From: Dromiciops gliroides | Taxonomy: Eukaryota; Chordata; Mammalia; Microbiotheria; Microbiotheriidae | Assembly (NCBI RefSeq): GCF_019393635.1 | Contig: NC_057861.1 | Span: 545,386,711 to 545,450,710 of the forward strand | DNA length: 64,000 bases | Direction: 5' to 3' | Shown here: in pieces, positions 37,001 to 49,379 of the stretch | How the letters are laid out: each line of letters begins with the position of its first letter | How positions within the stretch are numbered: the first letter of the stretch is position 1 | Program-made: the position numbers and the translations under genes | The notes under the pieces: generated by a model | Database searches by the model: none | Told to the model about the DNA's origin: nothing | What the model saw: the letters and a program-made list of their open reading frames with translations, nothing else

Positions 37001-38534
37001 ATTCTTTAAAGTCTGTTGAGCTTGACTTGCATTCTTGTAAAATCCTAAAATCTCATTAAAGGAATTACTTCAGACTTGCAGAAGACTGCTGTGTGGGAGG
37101 TTAGGGTTAGAAGGGAGTGAGGCTCTTCACATTCCACTCATAAATGGCTCACTGGGTAGAAGTAAAATTGCTAAAAATCCATGCAAGAAAATGAAACCAT
37201 ACTTCAAAAGAAAATGAGCAAACAATGCAATCACCACAACACTGAATTTTGAAGTCTCCTTCTCTATTTAAAATCTCTTGTCCCCTCTTACATCACCACT
37301 GTAAGTCAAAACCTTAACTCTTTCTTGGTTGACTATTCTACTCCCTTCAGTGGTTGTTTAAATCTTCTTCTCAAGCCTCTGAGACCCACCCCTGATCCTG
37401 TTCTCTTAGCATATACCTTCACCTCCTACTTTGCTGACAAAATTAAGGCAAACCATCATGAGTTTCCTCATCACCCTACATTCAGCATATCAAACCCTGT
37501 TTTCTCTACATCTTCACTAGCCCTCTCCTCCTTTATTTCTATCTCTGAATAGGCGGTATTACTTCTCTTGGTCAAGACCAAGGCTGCTACTTAAGCCTTT
37601 GATTCCATCTCCTTCCATCTGTGTCCACTATCAATAATTTTCTAGCTTTCATCTTTAATTATTTAATCTATTAACTTTTTTCCAATGGCCTTTAAACATT
37701 ATTAGATCTAGAAAGGAAAAAAAAAGGGTGGAAGGGGAAGGGATGAGGTGATCTCCAAGCTAAGTTCCTTTCTTTGATAAAGGGGGAATCCAGAGGTCAA
37801 GGGATTTGCATAACTAATAATATAAGATATTAGGATCTTATTTAGCATTGAATTGTCAATTTTTGTTCAATAATAAAAGTAGTGAAATAAGAAAGTTTAT
37901 GTTCCTTTATGAGAAATATCAAAGAATAAAAGATAAATTTAGCAATGTTAAATGCAAATGGACTAAATCCAACAATAAATAGAAAAAAAGGGTTATAAGG
38001 AAAGGGAATAAGTATATTTACAGTGCCTACTTCCAGGCATTATGCCAAGTGTTTTACAAATGTTACCTAATTTGATCCTCACAACAACCCTGCGAGGTAG
38101 AAGCTGCTATTATTTCCATTTTAAGGTTGAAGAAACTGAGGCAAATAGAGGTTAAATAATTTGCCCAAGGTTATATAGATAGTAAGTGTCTGAGACTGGA
38201 CTTGAACTCAGGTCTTACTGATTCTAGACCAAGCTCTCTATCCACTGCACTATTTTGTTGGCTTATGTTATAAAATAGACAAAAACAAGAATTGAACAAT
38301 ATATTATTTATAGGAAACACATTTAATGCAGAAAGAATGAGAAAGTTTAATGAAAAGTTATACTAATATTTATCATATGTGAGCTTTAGAGCACTACCAA
38401 TCTGTTGAGAAAGATATTGCAGGGAAGCTCTGCCATAAGGAGAAAGCATGTGACTTGGAAACCACGTGACTTTAGTGTCCGGAAGTTACCGCCTGTTAGT
38501 TGTGTCAATCAAAGTTACCAGCCAATTAGCTTGG

Positions 38535-38594
<60 letters not shown>

Positions 38595-39535
38595 ACGGCC
38601 CTGTTTCTGGTTTCACAGAGGACTTCGAGGAGAAGCTGAGGAGGTCAAGGTCTTTTCAGTTCCTTACTTGGGCTTGGTGGGTGAGATGGGGGGATGGGGT
38701 TAGATAGTTAGATGAAGTTTGACTTTTACCTCTCTCTCCTCACCAACTTCTGATGAACTTTAATAGATACTTAAAAGTCTAAACTCTTGCTAAAGCTTCT
38801 AATTTAAGAATTTTAGGCCCTTATACATACTACAGTTAACTCAAGTAAAACAGTAACATCACTGATAATATCAAAGTCAAGTTCAGACCAGAAACTATTA
38901 AGAAAGCAAGATTACATTCTTTTCCAAGGTACTATTTGAAGAGGCAACATGTCAGTTTCAAATATCTATACACTTAGTAATCTTGCAAGGATGTTTATGA
39001 ACAAAAAGTAGCATTTGAGAACTACAAAATTTACTGAGAACTGATTCCCCCACCCAGTCCCCTCTTTCCCAGGCAGGTGAATTGCCTGGGGCTGACTGTC
39101 TTTGTCATTTCCAGACTCTTGATGGACTTATGGATCTTCCCCCAAGCAACTCATCCCCTCCCAATGTTCCCCACCTTACTCCCTGGACTTTATGTTATTA
39201 TGTAAAAAGGGTCCACCTACATTAAGTAGTTTCTATTCAGAGTCAGTAGCTCCTATACTTAAATTAGGAGCTGTTCTATTATTTCTTCTGTCTAAGGTTC
39301 ATTTACATTAATTAGCTATAGGTCACTCTGGAGCAATCTTTTGGTTCCCTTTTTGTTCTGTTACCCCATTAAAAACCCTGTCCTGGGGGCAGCTAGGTGG
39401 CTCAGTGGATAGAGCACTACATCTGGAGCACTGGCCCTGGGGTCAGGAGTACCTGAGTTCAAATCTGGCCTCAGACACTTAACACTTACTAGCTGTGTGA
39501 CCCTGGGCAAGTCACTTAACCCCAATTGCCTCTCT

Positions 39536-39566
<31 letters not shown>

Positions 39567-42500
39567 TGTCCTCTGTTCCCTTCTTTGGGTATTCCTAGCT
39601 TCCAATTAAAGATCTTATTTCTCCTGTTTCTTAATTTCCAGGTTAACGCATTTCAAAGAGAAACACATAAAAAAATGAATGATCATAGAAACTTTTCCTA
39701 GTCAGCTCCACTATTGGAATATGATAAAGGAATGAGCCAGAATGGGTTCTTGTTGGACTAATCTCATTTCCTTTTTTTTTTCCAGTAGATCTAACTTTTT
39801 AGCAAAGATATTTAACAATGTGCATCACTATCTTCTTGTATACAAAATAAAAAGACGTGGGCTGGATAATCTTATAGTTAGGTAGATTCTGCCTTGGTTG
39901 CTTGGATGAACCCAAAGAGTGAGAGTAGTGATAAATGAATTGATTTGAACATGGAAAAAGGTCTCTGTCTTAAGCTCTATTCTTTTAGCATTTTTTTTTT
40001 TGGTGGGGCAATGAGGTCCTTCATTATTTTCTGAACCCCAACATTATGGCAAGCCACCCAATTAACTCTCCCCATATTAAATTTGGCCCCTATACCACCT
40101 AGCTGCCCCCTAGCATTTTTACTAAAGACAGCTTTAGATGAAAGCAGAAAGCAGATTTATCTATTTCAGATGTCATGATACCAGATGTATATTTTGTTTG
40201 TTTGTTTGTTTTTTGGTGGGGCAATGAGGGTTAAGTGACTTGCCCAAGGTCACACAGCTAGTAAGTGTCAAGTGTCTGAGGCCGGATTTGAACTCAGGTC
40301 CTCCTGAATCCAGGGCCCGTGCTTTATCCATTGTACCACCTAGCTGCCCCAGATGTATATTTGAGTAATAGTCTCCCAATAATATCCTCCACAAGTGGTT
40401 GAACCACTTCTGCTTGGAAATCTCCAGTGAGGGATTAACTCACTTCCTCTTGAGGGAGCCTAGTCTACTTTCTGGACAAAACTAATTATTAAGTTCTTTA
40501 TATTGTCCTGAATTCTTCCTTTCTACAGTTTCTACCCATTGCCCCCAGTTGTGACTTGGAAACCACTTGGAAACTACTCTTTGGGACCAAATGCAATAAA
40601 TGTAATTCTTATTCCATATAATAGCCTTTAAACTACCTGTAGGCAATTCTCCCACTGGATGGGGATGGTCTTACCAAGTAGCCAGAGAATAGGCCGATAG
40701 GTCTAGTAGGTTTGATCCTGATGGCAATTTCCCCTTCTATCCCTGGTGGCAGGATATTTCCTTTCTCATCTATGATCTGGAAGAAGAAGAAAGTGGCAAG
40801 AGATGATTATTTTATAAATAAAATTACTTTGACTTCTCAATGGGTGGGAGAGGGGTGGAGGGAAGAGAGGAGAGAATTTGGAACTAAAAATGAAATAAAA
40901 TTGAATTTAAAATACTTTGGAGAGTTCAGAGGAAAAAAATAGATACTTTCAAGTCATCTTTGGGGTACTTCCTTCTCACAAAGTCAGATGCTGAAGTGAC
41001 CCCCACCTCCACATTCAGAATCTAGACCATCTAGAATTCAACAATATTCTGTTTCTAGGAAACATTTAATTCAGAAAGACTTAGAGAGTTTAAATTGAAA
41101 GGCTGTACAACAGTTAACTCAAGTAAAACAGGATTGTCACTGATAATATCAGACAAAGTTAAAATAAAACTAGAAACTATTAAGAGAGATATTCTATGAG
41201 ATTGTATCAGTAACAGGGTGATCCAGTTGCTGTCTCTGAACTGGAGTCCCTCCATGGCACCTGTCTTCTTATATTGGTTGCTCAAATAGGGTAATCATTT
41301 CAAAACCTGGGGAAGGAGCTAGGGAAATGCTGGAGGGAGTGCCAACTTAGAAAAGTGCTATGTTTTTTGCTCCCTGCTCTTCACATCTTTGCCATACTGG
41401 GGTTGACCCCCTCTGAGTGTTTGCCTATGATGGCACCCTGAATGATTATTACATTGCTCTAGTCCCACTTGATATTATTAGAGAGGCAATGAGAAAATAA
41501 CAACAACAACTAGCATAATCCATACGACAACCCTTTGAGGTAGGTCCTATTATTCCCACTTTATAATTGAGAAAACTGAGGGAGAGAGAAGTTAGGTAAT
41601 TTTGCCAGGGTCACAAATCTAGTCAGTGCCCAAGGGCTAAATTTGAACTTGGGTCTTCCTGACTCCAAGTCATGTGCTATGTCACCAAGCTGCTTGAATT
41701 ATAGAAATAACACTGGACTTGGCATCAGAAAATCATATTTCAATTCCTGGCATTGTCATTTGTCAATTATACTTCCTTGTCTGAGGCTTAGTTTTCTCAT
41801 CTACAAAATGGAGATAATAACGTCTGCAAAATCTACTCCATAGGGCGGTTGTGATGATTAAAGGAGGTAATCACTTTTATTTATTTATTTATTTATTTAA
41901 TTTAAATTTTTTTTTTTTGTGGGGCAATGGGGTTAAGTGACTTGCCCAGGGTCACACAGCTGGTAAGTGTCAAGTGTCTGAGGCCAGATTTGAACTCAGG
42001 TACTCCTGAATCCAGGGCCGGTGCTTTATCCACTGCACCACCTAGCCGCCCCTAAAGGAGCTAATTACAACCCTGACTTCCCCTACCCCTACTCCCCAAA
42101 TTAAATTTGGACAGGTTAGTGTCTGACTGGATCAGAAAATGTGGTTGGTAATTTTCCTATTCAGACCTTTTAAAGCCTATTTCCTTAGTTTTAATAAGAA
42201 GTGAGTAACAGATACATTTTTGATTTGGTTTCATGTCATAGTGCTTAGGGCACTGGATATGGAATAAGGAAGTCTTAGGTTAAGATTCCACCTCACTTAC
42301 TAGCTGTTTGACCCTGGGCAAATTCACTTAACCTCTTTGTGTCTCAGTTTCCTTGTTAATAAAATGAAGAGGCTAGACTTTATAGCCTCTAAATTCCTTT
42401 TCAGATCAAAATCTATGATCCTGTGATCCTTTCCTTGCCAGACTTCTGTAATTTATCTCAAAATTAGGCAGACTAGATTCACAGACAGGTTCACTGCTGG

Positions 42501-44911
42501 TCTTAAAGATGTTAAGAAATTATAGGATTTAGAACAAAAAAGAAATATTAGGGGTCTTGTAATTAGTTCAACCCCATAACTTCCACCATAATTTTGCAAA
42601 TGAGGAAGTGGAGACCTAGAGAGGAAAAGTAACTTTCCTAAAGTCACAAGGGAGGTGAGTATCAGAGGAAGAATTTGAACTCAGGTTCTTTGAATCCAAA
42701 GCTAGTTTTCTTTACACATTATAATATGTCCTCTCTGCTAACAATCTTCTCTTTCATATCTCACTTAAAATACGCTAGCATTGTCCAGGAACTAAAGTAG
42801 GTTTGAGTCATCTGTTTCAATTCCATTCAACCCAGAAAGTATTTCTTGATCTTCTACTACCATATACTTAGACACTTTGGGAATACTAATAAGGAAGATA
42901 AGACATGGATTTTGCTTCCAGGAATCTTCTAATTTTACCAGGGAGACAAAACAAAAGTATAACACAAGGAAAATACAATAAAAGTATTTTCTTTTAGAGC
43001 AATGATACCATAGTCATAATATATGGATAATATATAGCCAAATATATGGATAATATATAGCCAAAATATATGAAAGTCAGAGAAAGGAGGGATCAATGAA
43101 TTCAGAATAATCTGGAAGAAGTAAGACTGGAGCTGGGTCTTGAAAAATGGCTTAGGATTTAAATTAGCAAATGGAAGGATGGAAGAGCATTCCACATTGG
43201 GATAAATAACACAACAAAAATAGAGGCAGGAATAACCAAAGGAAAACATTTGCTATGAGTAGACCAACCTGACTAGAGAAGGAGAGAAAGTGGTCATATT
43301 GGGGAATATCAGAAAGATGATTGAAAATGCAGGGTATGATAGGTTATTGAGGTAACGCTATAGATTGAATACAAGCTTGGGCTAGAATCTGGTTTGGTAC
43401 ATTATGTTACAGCTTCTTGAACAAGGGAGTAATATGATGAAATTGTCTATCTAAGTGATGGGTAGGACAGATAAGAGCCTGGAGAGAAGGGGCTATTAAC
43501 AATAGTTCCAATGTAAATTAGTGAATGTATACTGCAGTGGTGGTACTGGGGACATTTTGTGAAGAATCTGTAATTTTGTCAGTCTGGAATTCCCAGTGTA
43601 GAAACTCCAGCAATGATCCATGCGAGATAGAAGTACTAGGGAGTTACCTAGGAAACATGAAGTCAAGTCAGAATTTGACTCTTGAATTCCTTGTGATCAC
43701 TCTTTTCACATTGCCACCTCTTGCTTGGTGACTGCTGCTCATCTGCTTTCCAAACTGGACCTCCAGAGACCTATCCTGGAGGAGCCGAGCCACTCAGCTT
43801 GTCATACTTTGGAACCATATTTCTTCAACCTGGCCATCTTACACCCCATACATACCCCATTCCCTCTTTTTCCTCTTGGTCTGAGAATTGAAATAAAAGC
43901 AACACTACTATTGCTTCTGGGAAGAGCATGCTAATTTTTGATTTCCATTTGCTGGCACTAAGCTTTCCCAGATAAAAACACTCTTTCTTGGCAACCACTC
44001 CTCTATATGTGTTGTTTGCCCTAATTTGAATGTGAGTAGAATATTATTTTTTATGGGTTATACATGTATGATTATATAAAATATTACCACATTTGTAATT
44101 TTGTACAAGAAAACTTGATTAAAAGAAAAAAATTAAAGAAAGTGAAAAATAGCCTGCTTCAGTCTGTTCCATCAGTATCAGTTCTTTCTTTGGAGGTGGA
44201 TAGTATGTTTCATCAATTGGATCATTGTATTATTGAGAATAGTTAAGTCATTTACAATTTTTCATCAAACAATATTGCTGCTGTCTCTGTGCGCAATGTT
44301 TTCTTGGTTCTGCTCACTTCACTATACATCAGTTCATACAAGTCTTTTCAGGCCTTTCTGAAGTCATCTTGCTTGTCATTTCTTATAGCAAAATAATATT
44401 CCATCACCATCATATTACCACAGTTTGTTTAGCCATTCCCCAATTGATGGAAATTCCTTTGATTTCCAATTCTTAGCCACCGCAAAAAGAGCTACTATTC
44501 TTAAAGAATAAGGACTGACTTGCTTTAATATTTGTGTCTCCAAATCTTAAACTAGTGTCTAATTAAAAAAATACATCCTTTTACTTGCATTCATTTAGGT
44601 GGCTTGCCTAGGGGTCAAAGAGTTAGTGGCTGAGATAGGATTGAGAAATGACTAAGAACTGATATAACTTGGTGACTTGATGGGATTTAGGGGTGACTAT
44701 TTCCAAGATAACTCCAGGTTTCTAAGACTGGGTGACTGGAAGAATAGTTGTGGATAGAAATGGGGAACTTGGGAGATATAAGTGATTTGGGGAGGAAGAT
44801 GATAAACTCACTTTTGTATGTGGAAGCTCTTCATTCAGAATTTGATGTTTAAAAAGCATTTATTATGCTCATATTGTTTTATGTTCACATATGAATAAAT
44901 ATGATATATAC

Positions 44912-45000
<89 letters not shown>

Positions 45001-48000
45001 TAATAGAAGTAATTTCAGGGGGTGGGAGAAGAGCTATGTTCTATAAAATGTGAGGGTTCTTTAAAACTTATCCAACATCACCCAGATAGTTGGTGGCAGA
45101 TGTGGGATTTGAACCCAGGTCCTCTGATTTCAAATCCAACACTCTTTTCTCTGAACCATATTCATGGAATGTAGTCTCCCCTCATTTCCAACTCAGAATC
45201 TTTCAAAACTTATTTGTTTTCCCCTTCTCTAACTCCCTTCAATCTTATGAAACCTTCTCAGAAGAATGGTTTTAATTGAATAGGTTTTTTTTTTTAGAAG
45301 AATGGTTTTAAATGTATAAAATAAAATACATAGGATTACAAAGGAAACCAATTATACTGAAATGTAGCTATAAACAAAGTTCACATGTCCCAGGGTTAGG
45401 GATAAAGAAGAAGAAGAATGTAGACCCTTTAGAGGAGGGATTTATCTTCTTATGACCAGGGCCTGATGCAGTGCTTCACACACAGTAGTCACTTAATAAA
45501 TGTTAATTGAATGAAACGGAGAGACAGACCTGCATGTCATAGGGTGGAATAACTTTCCCCATGGAGCCTTTCTTGATCTTCATTCCTCTGGACACTGCAC
45601 AAGTTATACCCTGTTGACCGTAAGAAAACAAAATAAACACATTTAATGGAAAGAGTCCAGATATACCTACTGAAGGCCTAAATAGTTCCCTCCATTACAA
45701 AATCAGGGCACCAGAAAAGATATTTTTAAAAGATCCTGCCCAGCACTAAATCCTATGACATATATCATTCCAAAATGTCTTAACATCTCTCACAGATTTT
45801 TATTTTTGGTGTCCTTATAAAAATGTTGAAAACTATCTTTACATGTAATTGGAAAAAAATACTATTTACCAAAAAAATGACGAGACTTTCTGACTCTAGG
45901 CCCAGTGCCCTATCCACTGTGTCATCTAGCTGCCCTCCCTTCCCACTAGCCTTGGCTTTTAGCTAGTTGTTGGTTCTCCTTAGGATCAGATAAGCTAAAT
46001 AACCCTCAGGTATTAATAACAGAACTCTTCCCAGGTGTGTCTGCATTCTCTTATGAGATCAACTAAACCCAAAGGAATGAATCTCTAATGTCAGAATCTT
46101 CCTCTACTTCTTAATCTACAAGTCTGGGGGTAGTGTATGTAATAATCTTATGTTTAAGGTTCCCTCTGGCTCTAATAACTGGCATAGGAGCAGGTCAGGT
46201 GGTGCACTGGCCCTGGAATCAGGAGGACCTGAGTTCAAATTCAGCCTCAGACACTTGACACTTACTAGTTGTGTGACCCTGGGCAAGTCACTTAACCTTA
46301 CTTAACCATGATTGCCTCAAACATCTGGGGTCATCTTTAGTCATCCTGATGTATGTCTTGTCCCTGGGACCCAGATAGCTCTGGAGGATAGAGTGAGGCT
46401 TATGACTGCACAGTATATCCTCACTTAAATCCAATTTATTGCAAGTCATGACATCTGTCATGGTCCTCTTCGAGAATGAAGGGCAAACATCAATCACAAT
46501 AACTGGCATTGAGATAGTGCTTTAAGATTAGCAAAGCACTTTCCATACTGTTCTCTCACTTCCTCCTCACAACAACCCTGGGAGGTAGGTGCTATTAACA
46601 TCTTCATTTGAAAGATGAAGAAACTGAGGCTGAGAGAAGTTAAATAACTTGCTGAGGGTCACAAAGCTAGTGAGTGTCTAAGGCAGGATTTGAACTCAGG
46701 ATTTCCTGGTTCCAAGTGCAACACTCTGTTGTATTCCCTGGCTGCTTGAAATCCTATAAAACACATCATTACAAGTTGGTGATGAAATTTTTTGGGAGAG
46801 TGGAGGAGTGGACTTCCTAGTATTTTTCAATCAGATTATATCATACAGGTTAAACATTTATTACACATCACTGTGTCAGACATTGTGCCAGGCTGGAGAA
46901 AAATGCAATAATCCCTGCATTAAAGGAGCTCACATGGGGCATCTCAAACTGTATGTCCCATAGATATTGGATATGGGGTGGGGGATGTGAGACAGAGAGT
47001 GAGCAATTAAGCATGATATCTAGGTTGTGAACTTGAGTGACTAGGAGGATGGTGGGACCCTTAACAGTCATAGTGAATTTAGACAGAAGGGAGAGTTTTA
47101 GGGGAAAGGTAATACATTTCATTTTGGACATTTGAATTTAAGATGTTCATGAGACAACCAGTTAGAAATGTCCAATATGCAGTTGGAGATGTGAGACAGC
47201 AGGTCAGGAGAGAAAATAGGACTAGGCAAAGAGATAATAATAGAATCCATGGGAGATAATGAGATCATCAAGTGAAATAATGTAGAGGGAGGGAAGGACC
47301 CAGGACAGAGACTTAGGGGACACTCATGGTTAGCATATATGGCATGGAAGAAGAGCCAGCAAAGGAGACTGAAAAGGAACAATCAGACAAGTATAGGGAA
47401 AACTAGGAGACAGCAATGTCACAAAAACTTAGAGAGAAGAGTGTGACAAGAAGAGGGTGGTTGACAGTGTCAAAGGCTGCAGAAAAGTAAAAAAGGATGA
47501 AGATTGGGAAAAGACCATTAAATTTGACATTTAAGAGATCATTGGTACCTCTGAATAGAGCAGTTTCAGAAGAATGATGCAATTGTAAGCCAGACTGCAG
47601 AAAGTAAGAAGAGAATTAAGAAGAAAGGAAATAGAGGCACTGAATGTAGAAGGCCTTCTGAATGAGTTAACAATGAAAGGGAAAAGAGATGTGAGATGAT
47701 AGCTAGCGAAGATAGATGGATCAAGTGAAGGATTTTGAGGATAGAAGAGACATGGGCATGTTTGTGGGCATTAGGGAAACATCAAGTAGACAGGGAGAGA
47801 TTGAAGCTAAGTGAGAGAGTGGAGATGATAGAGAAGTGAATCTATTGGAGAGGAGATGGAATGAAATCCCTTAGACATGTAGAGAGGTTTGCCTCAGACT
47901 GGAGAAGGGGAGTTGGTGATAAAGGATTGGTGCTCAGGAGAGATGTACATCAAATACATAGATACAAGAGTCATGTAACGATTGGAATGACGCCACCTGC

Positions 48001-49334
48001 TGGATACTTACTGTAGAAGAGTTCTGCCCATGAAGGGAAGGTCTTTGAGGGCAAGACCAGGAGTCAGGAAGTGACGCGGGCTAGTGGGAGGAGGAAGGAA
48101 GAGACTGGCGCTCAGTCTCGCGCTCTTTCCTCTGGACTCTGGCGGAGAAGGGAGCTAGAAATGTGCTCTCCCTTTAATAGATAGGAATCTAGGCCTTTTT
48201 CTCTCTCTTTACCAAATTCTTATTCTCCTTAATAAATGCTTAAAAGTCTAACTCTTGCTAAAGCTTATAATTTATTGGCGACCACTCATTAGATATTTTA
48301 GACAGTTTAGCTAGAATTTTAGCCCTTAACAGTCATCTGCATAGGTATAGTAAATGAACCAATGGGGACTGATGAGATTACAAAGCATAGAGAAGAGAGC
48401 CCTATTAGTCATAAAGTTATCTCTGCATGCTGCACACATTAATTCATGCTTGTTCCTAATATTCTAATTATTTTATTAGTATGACAATAATAATGACAGA
48501 AAGAGGGCAATTTTGTTTTAAAATCCCTACTAGATGAGGCCTGCACAGTTTTAATTGTCGTGATCTAATCCTATCACTTATTATTTGTGTGAAATTGGGC
48601 AATATTTTGTATCTCTTGGTGTTTCATTCATTCATTTATTCAACAAGTATTTCCTGAGCATCCTTTGTATGCTGAACTTTGAAACTATTACTAAGTATTG
48701 TTATGTCTACTGGTTGTTGAGACTCAAATGAGCTAACAGATGTGAAAACTCTTGTAAAAGTATGAAGTTCTTTATAAGTGCATATAAATAATGGGATTTA
48801 ACCCACACCTCAGCTTTCCAGAGCTATCTTGTTTATAAAACCTGGATTGTAACCTCCCCATGGTCAGGGGTGGTATCTTAGATTTCTTTGTTAACATGTA
48901 ACAGGCACTCAGTAAATATCTAAATGAATATATAAATAGAAGGATGATAGGATGAATGTGTAAATGGACTGATGGATGGATGGATAGAAGGATGAATGCT
49001 GGTGATTCCTTCAATTGGCTTCTTGTGTGTGTGTGTGTGCCTTCATTGGCTTTTAATACCTAAGGAGGGATCTTTCTACCTACCGTTTCTGACTGTCCAA
49101 ATATTTCATGGATAGCCACACCTGTTGCTCTTTTCCACTTCTCAAAATCTTCAGGCAGCAGTACCTCACCACCACAAACACTGTGCTTCAGGGTTGGGAA
49201 TTTGTAACTTATACAGAGGGAAAAAGTAAACATAAAACAATATGAGCATAATAAACATACCTCTGAAATCTCATTTTGAAGCATCTGGAACTAGCCCTAT
49301 AAATAAGCTTTCTTCTCTCTTTCTCTTCCACCTT

Positions 49335-49379
<45 letters not shown>

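Larger units (their letters stand above)
38275..38990 (+). mobile_element. L1 endonuclease-region fragment, split by an LTR-like insertion
   Basis: Left: ttataggaaacacatttaat, gcagaaagaatgagaaagtt. Right: cagttaactcaagtaaaaca, gataatatcaaagtcaagtt. The uninterrupted copy at 41,040-41,210 joins the two parts directly. Confidence 0.7.
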
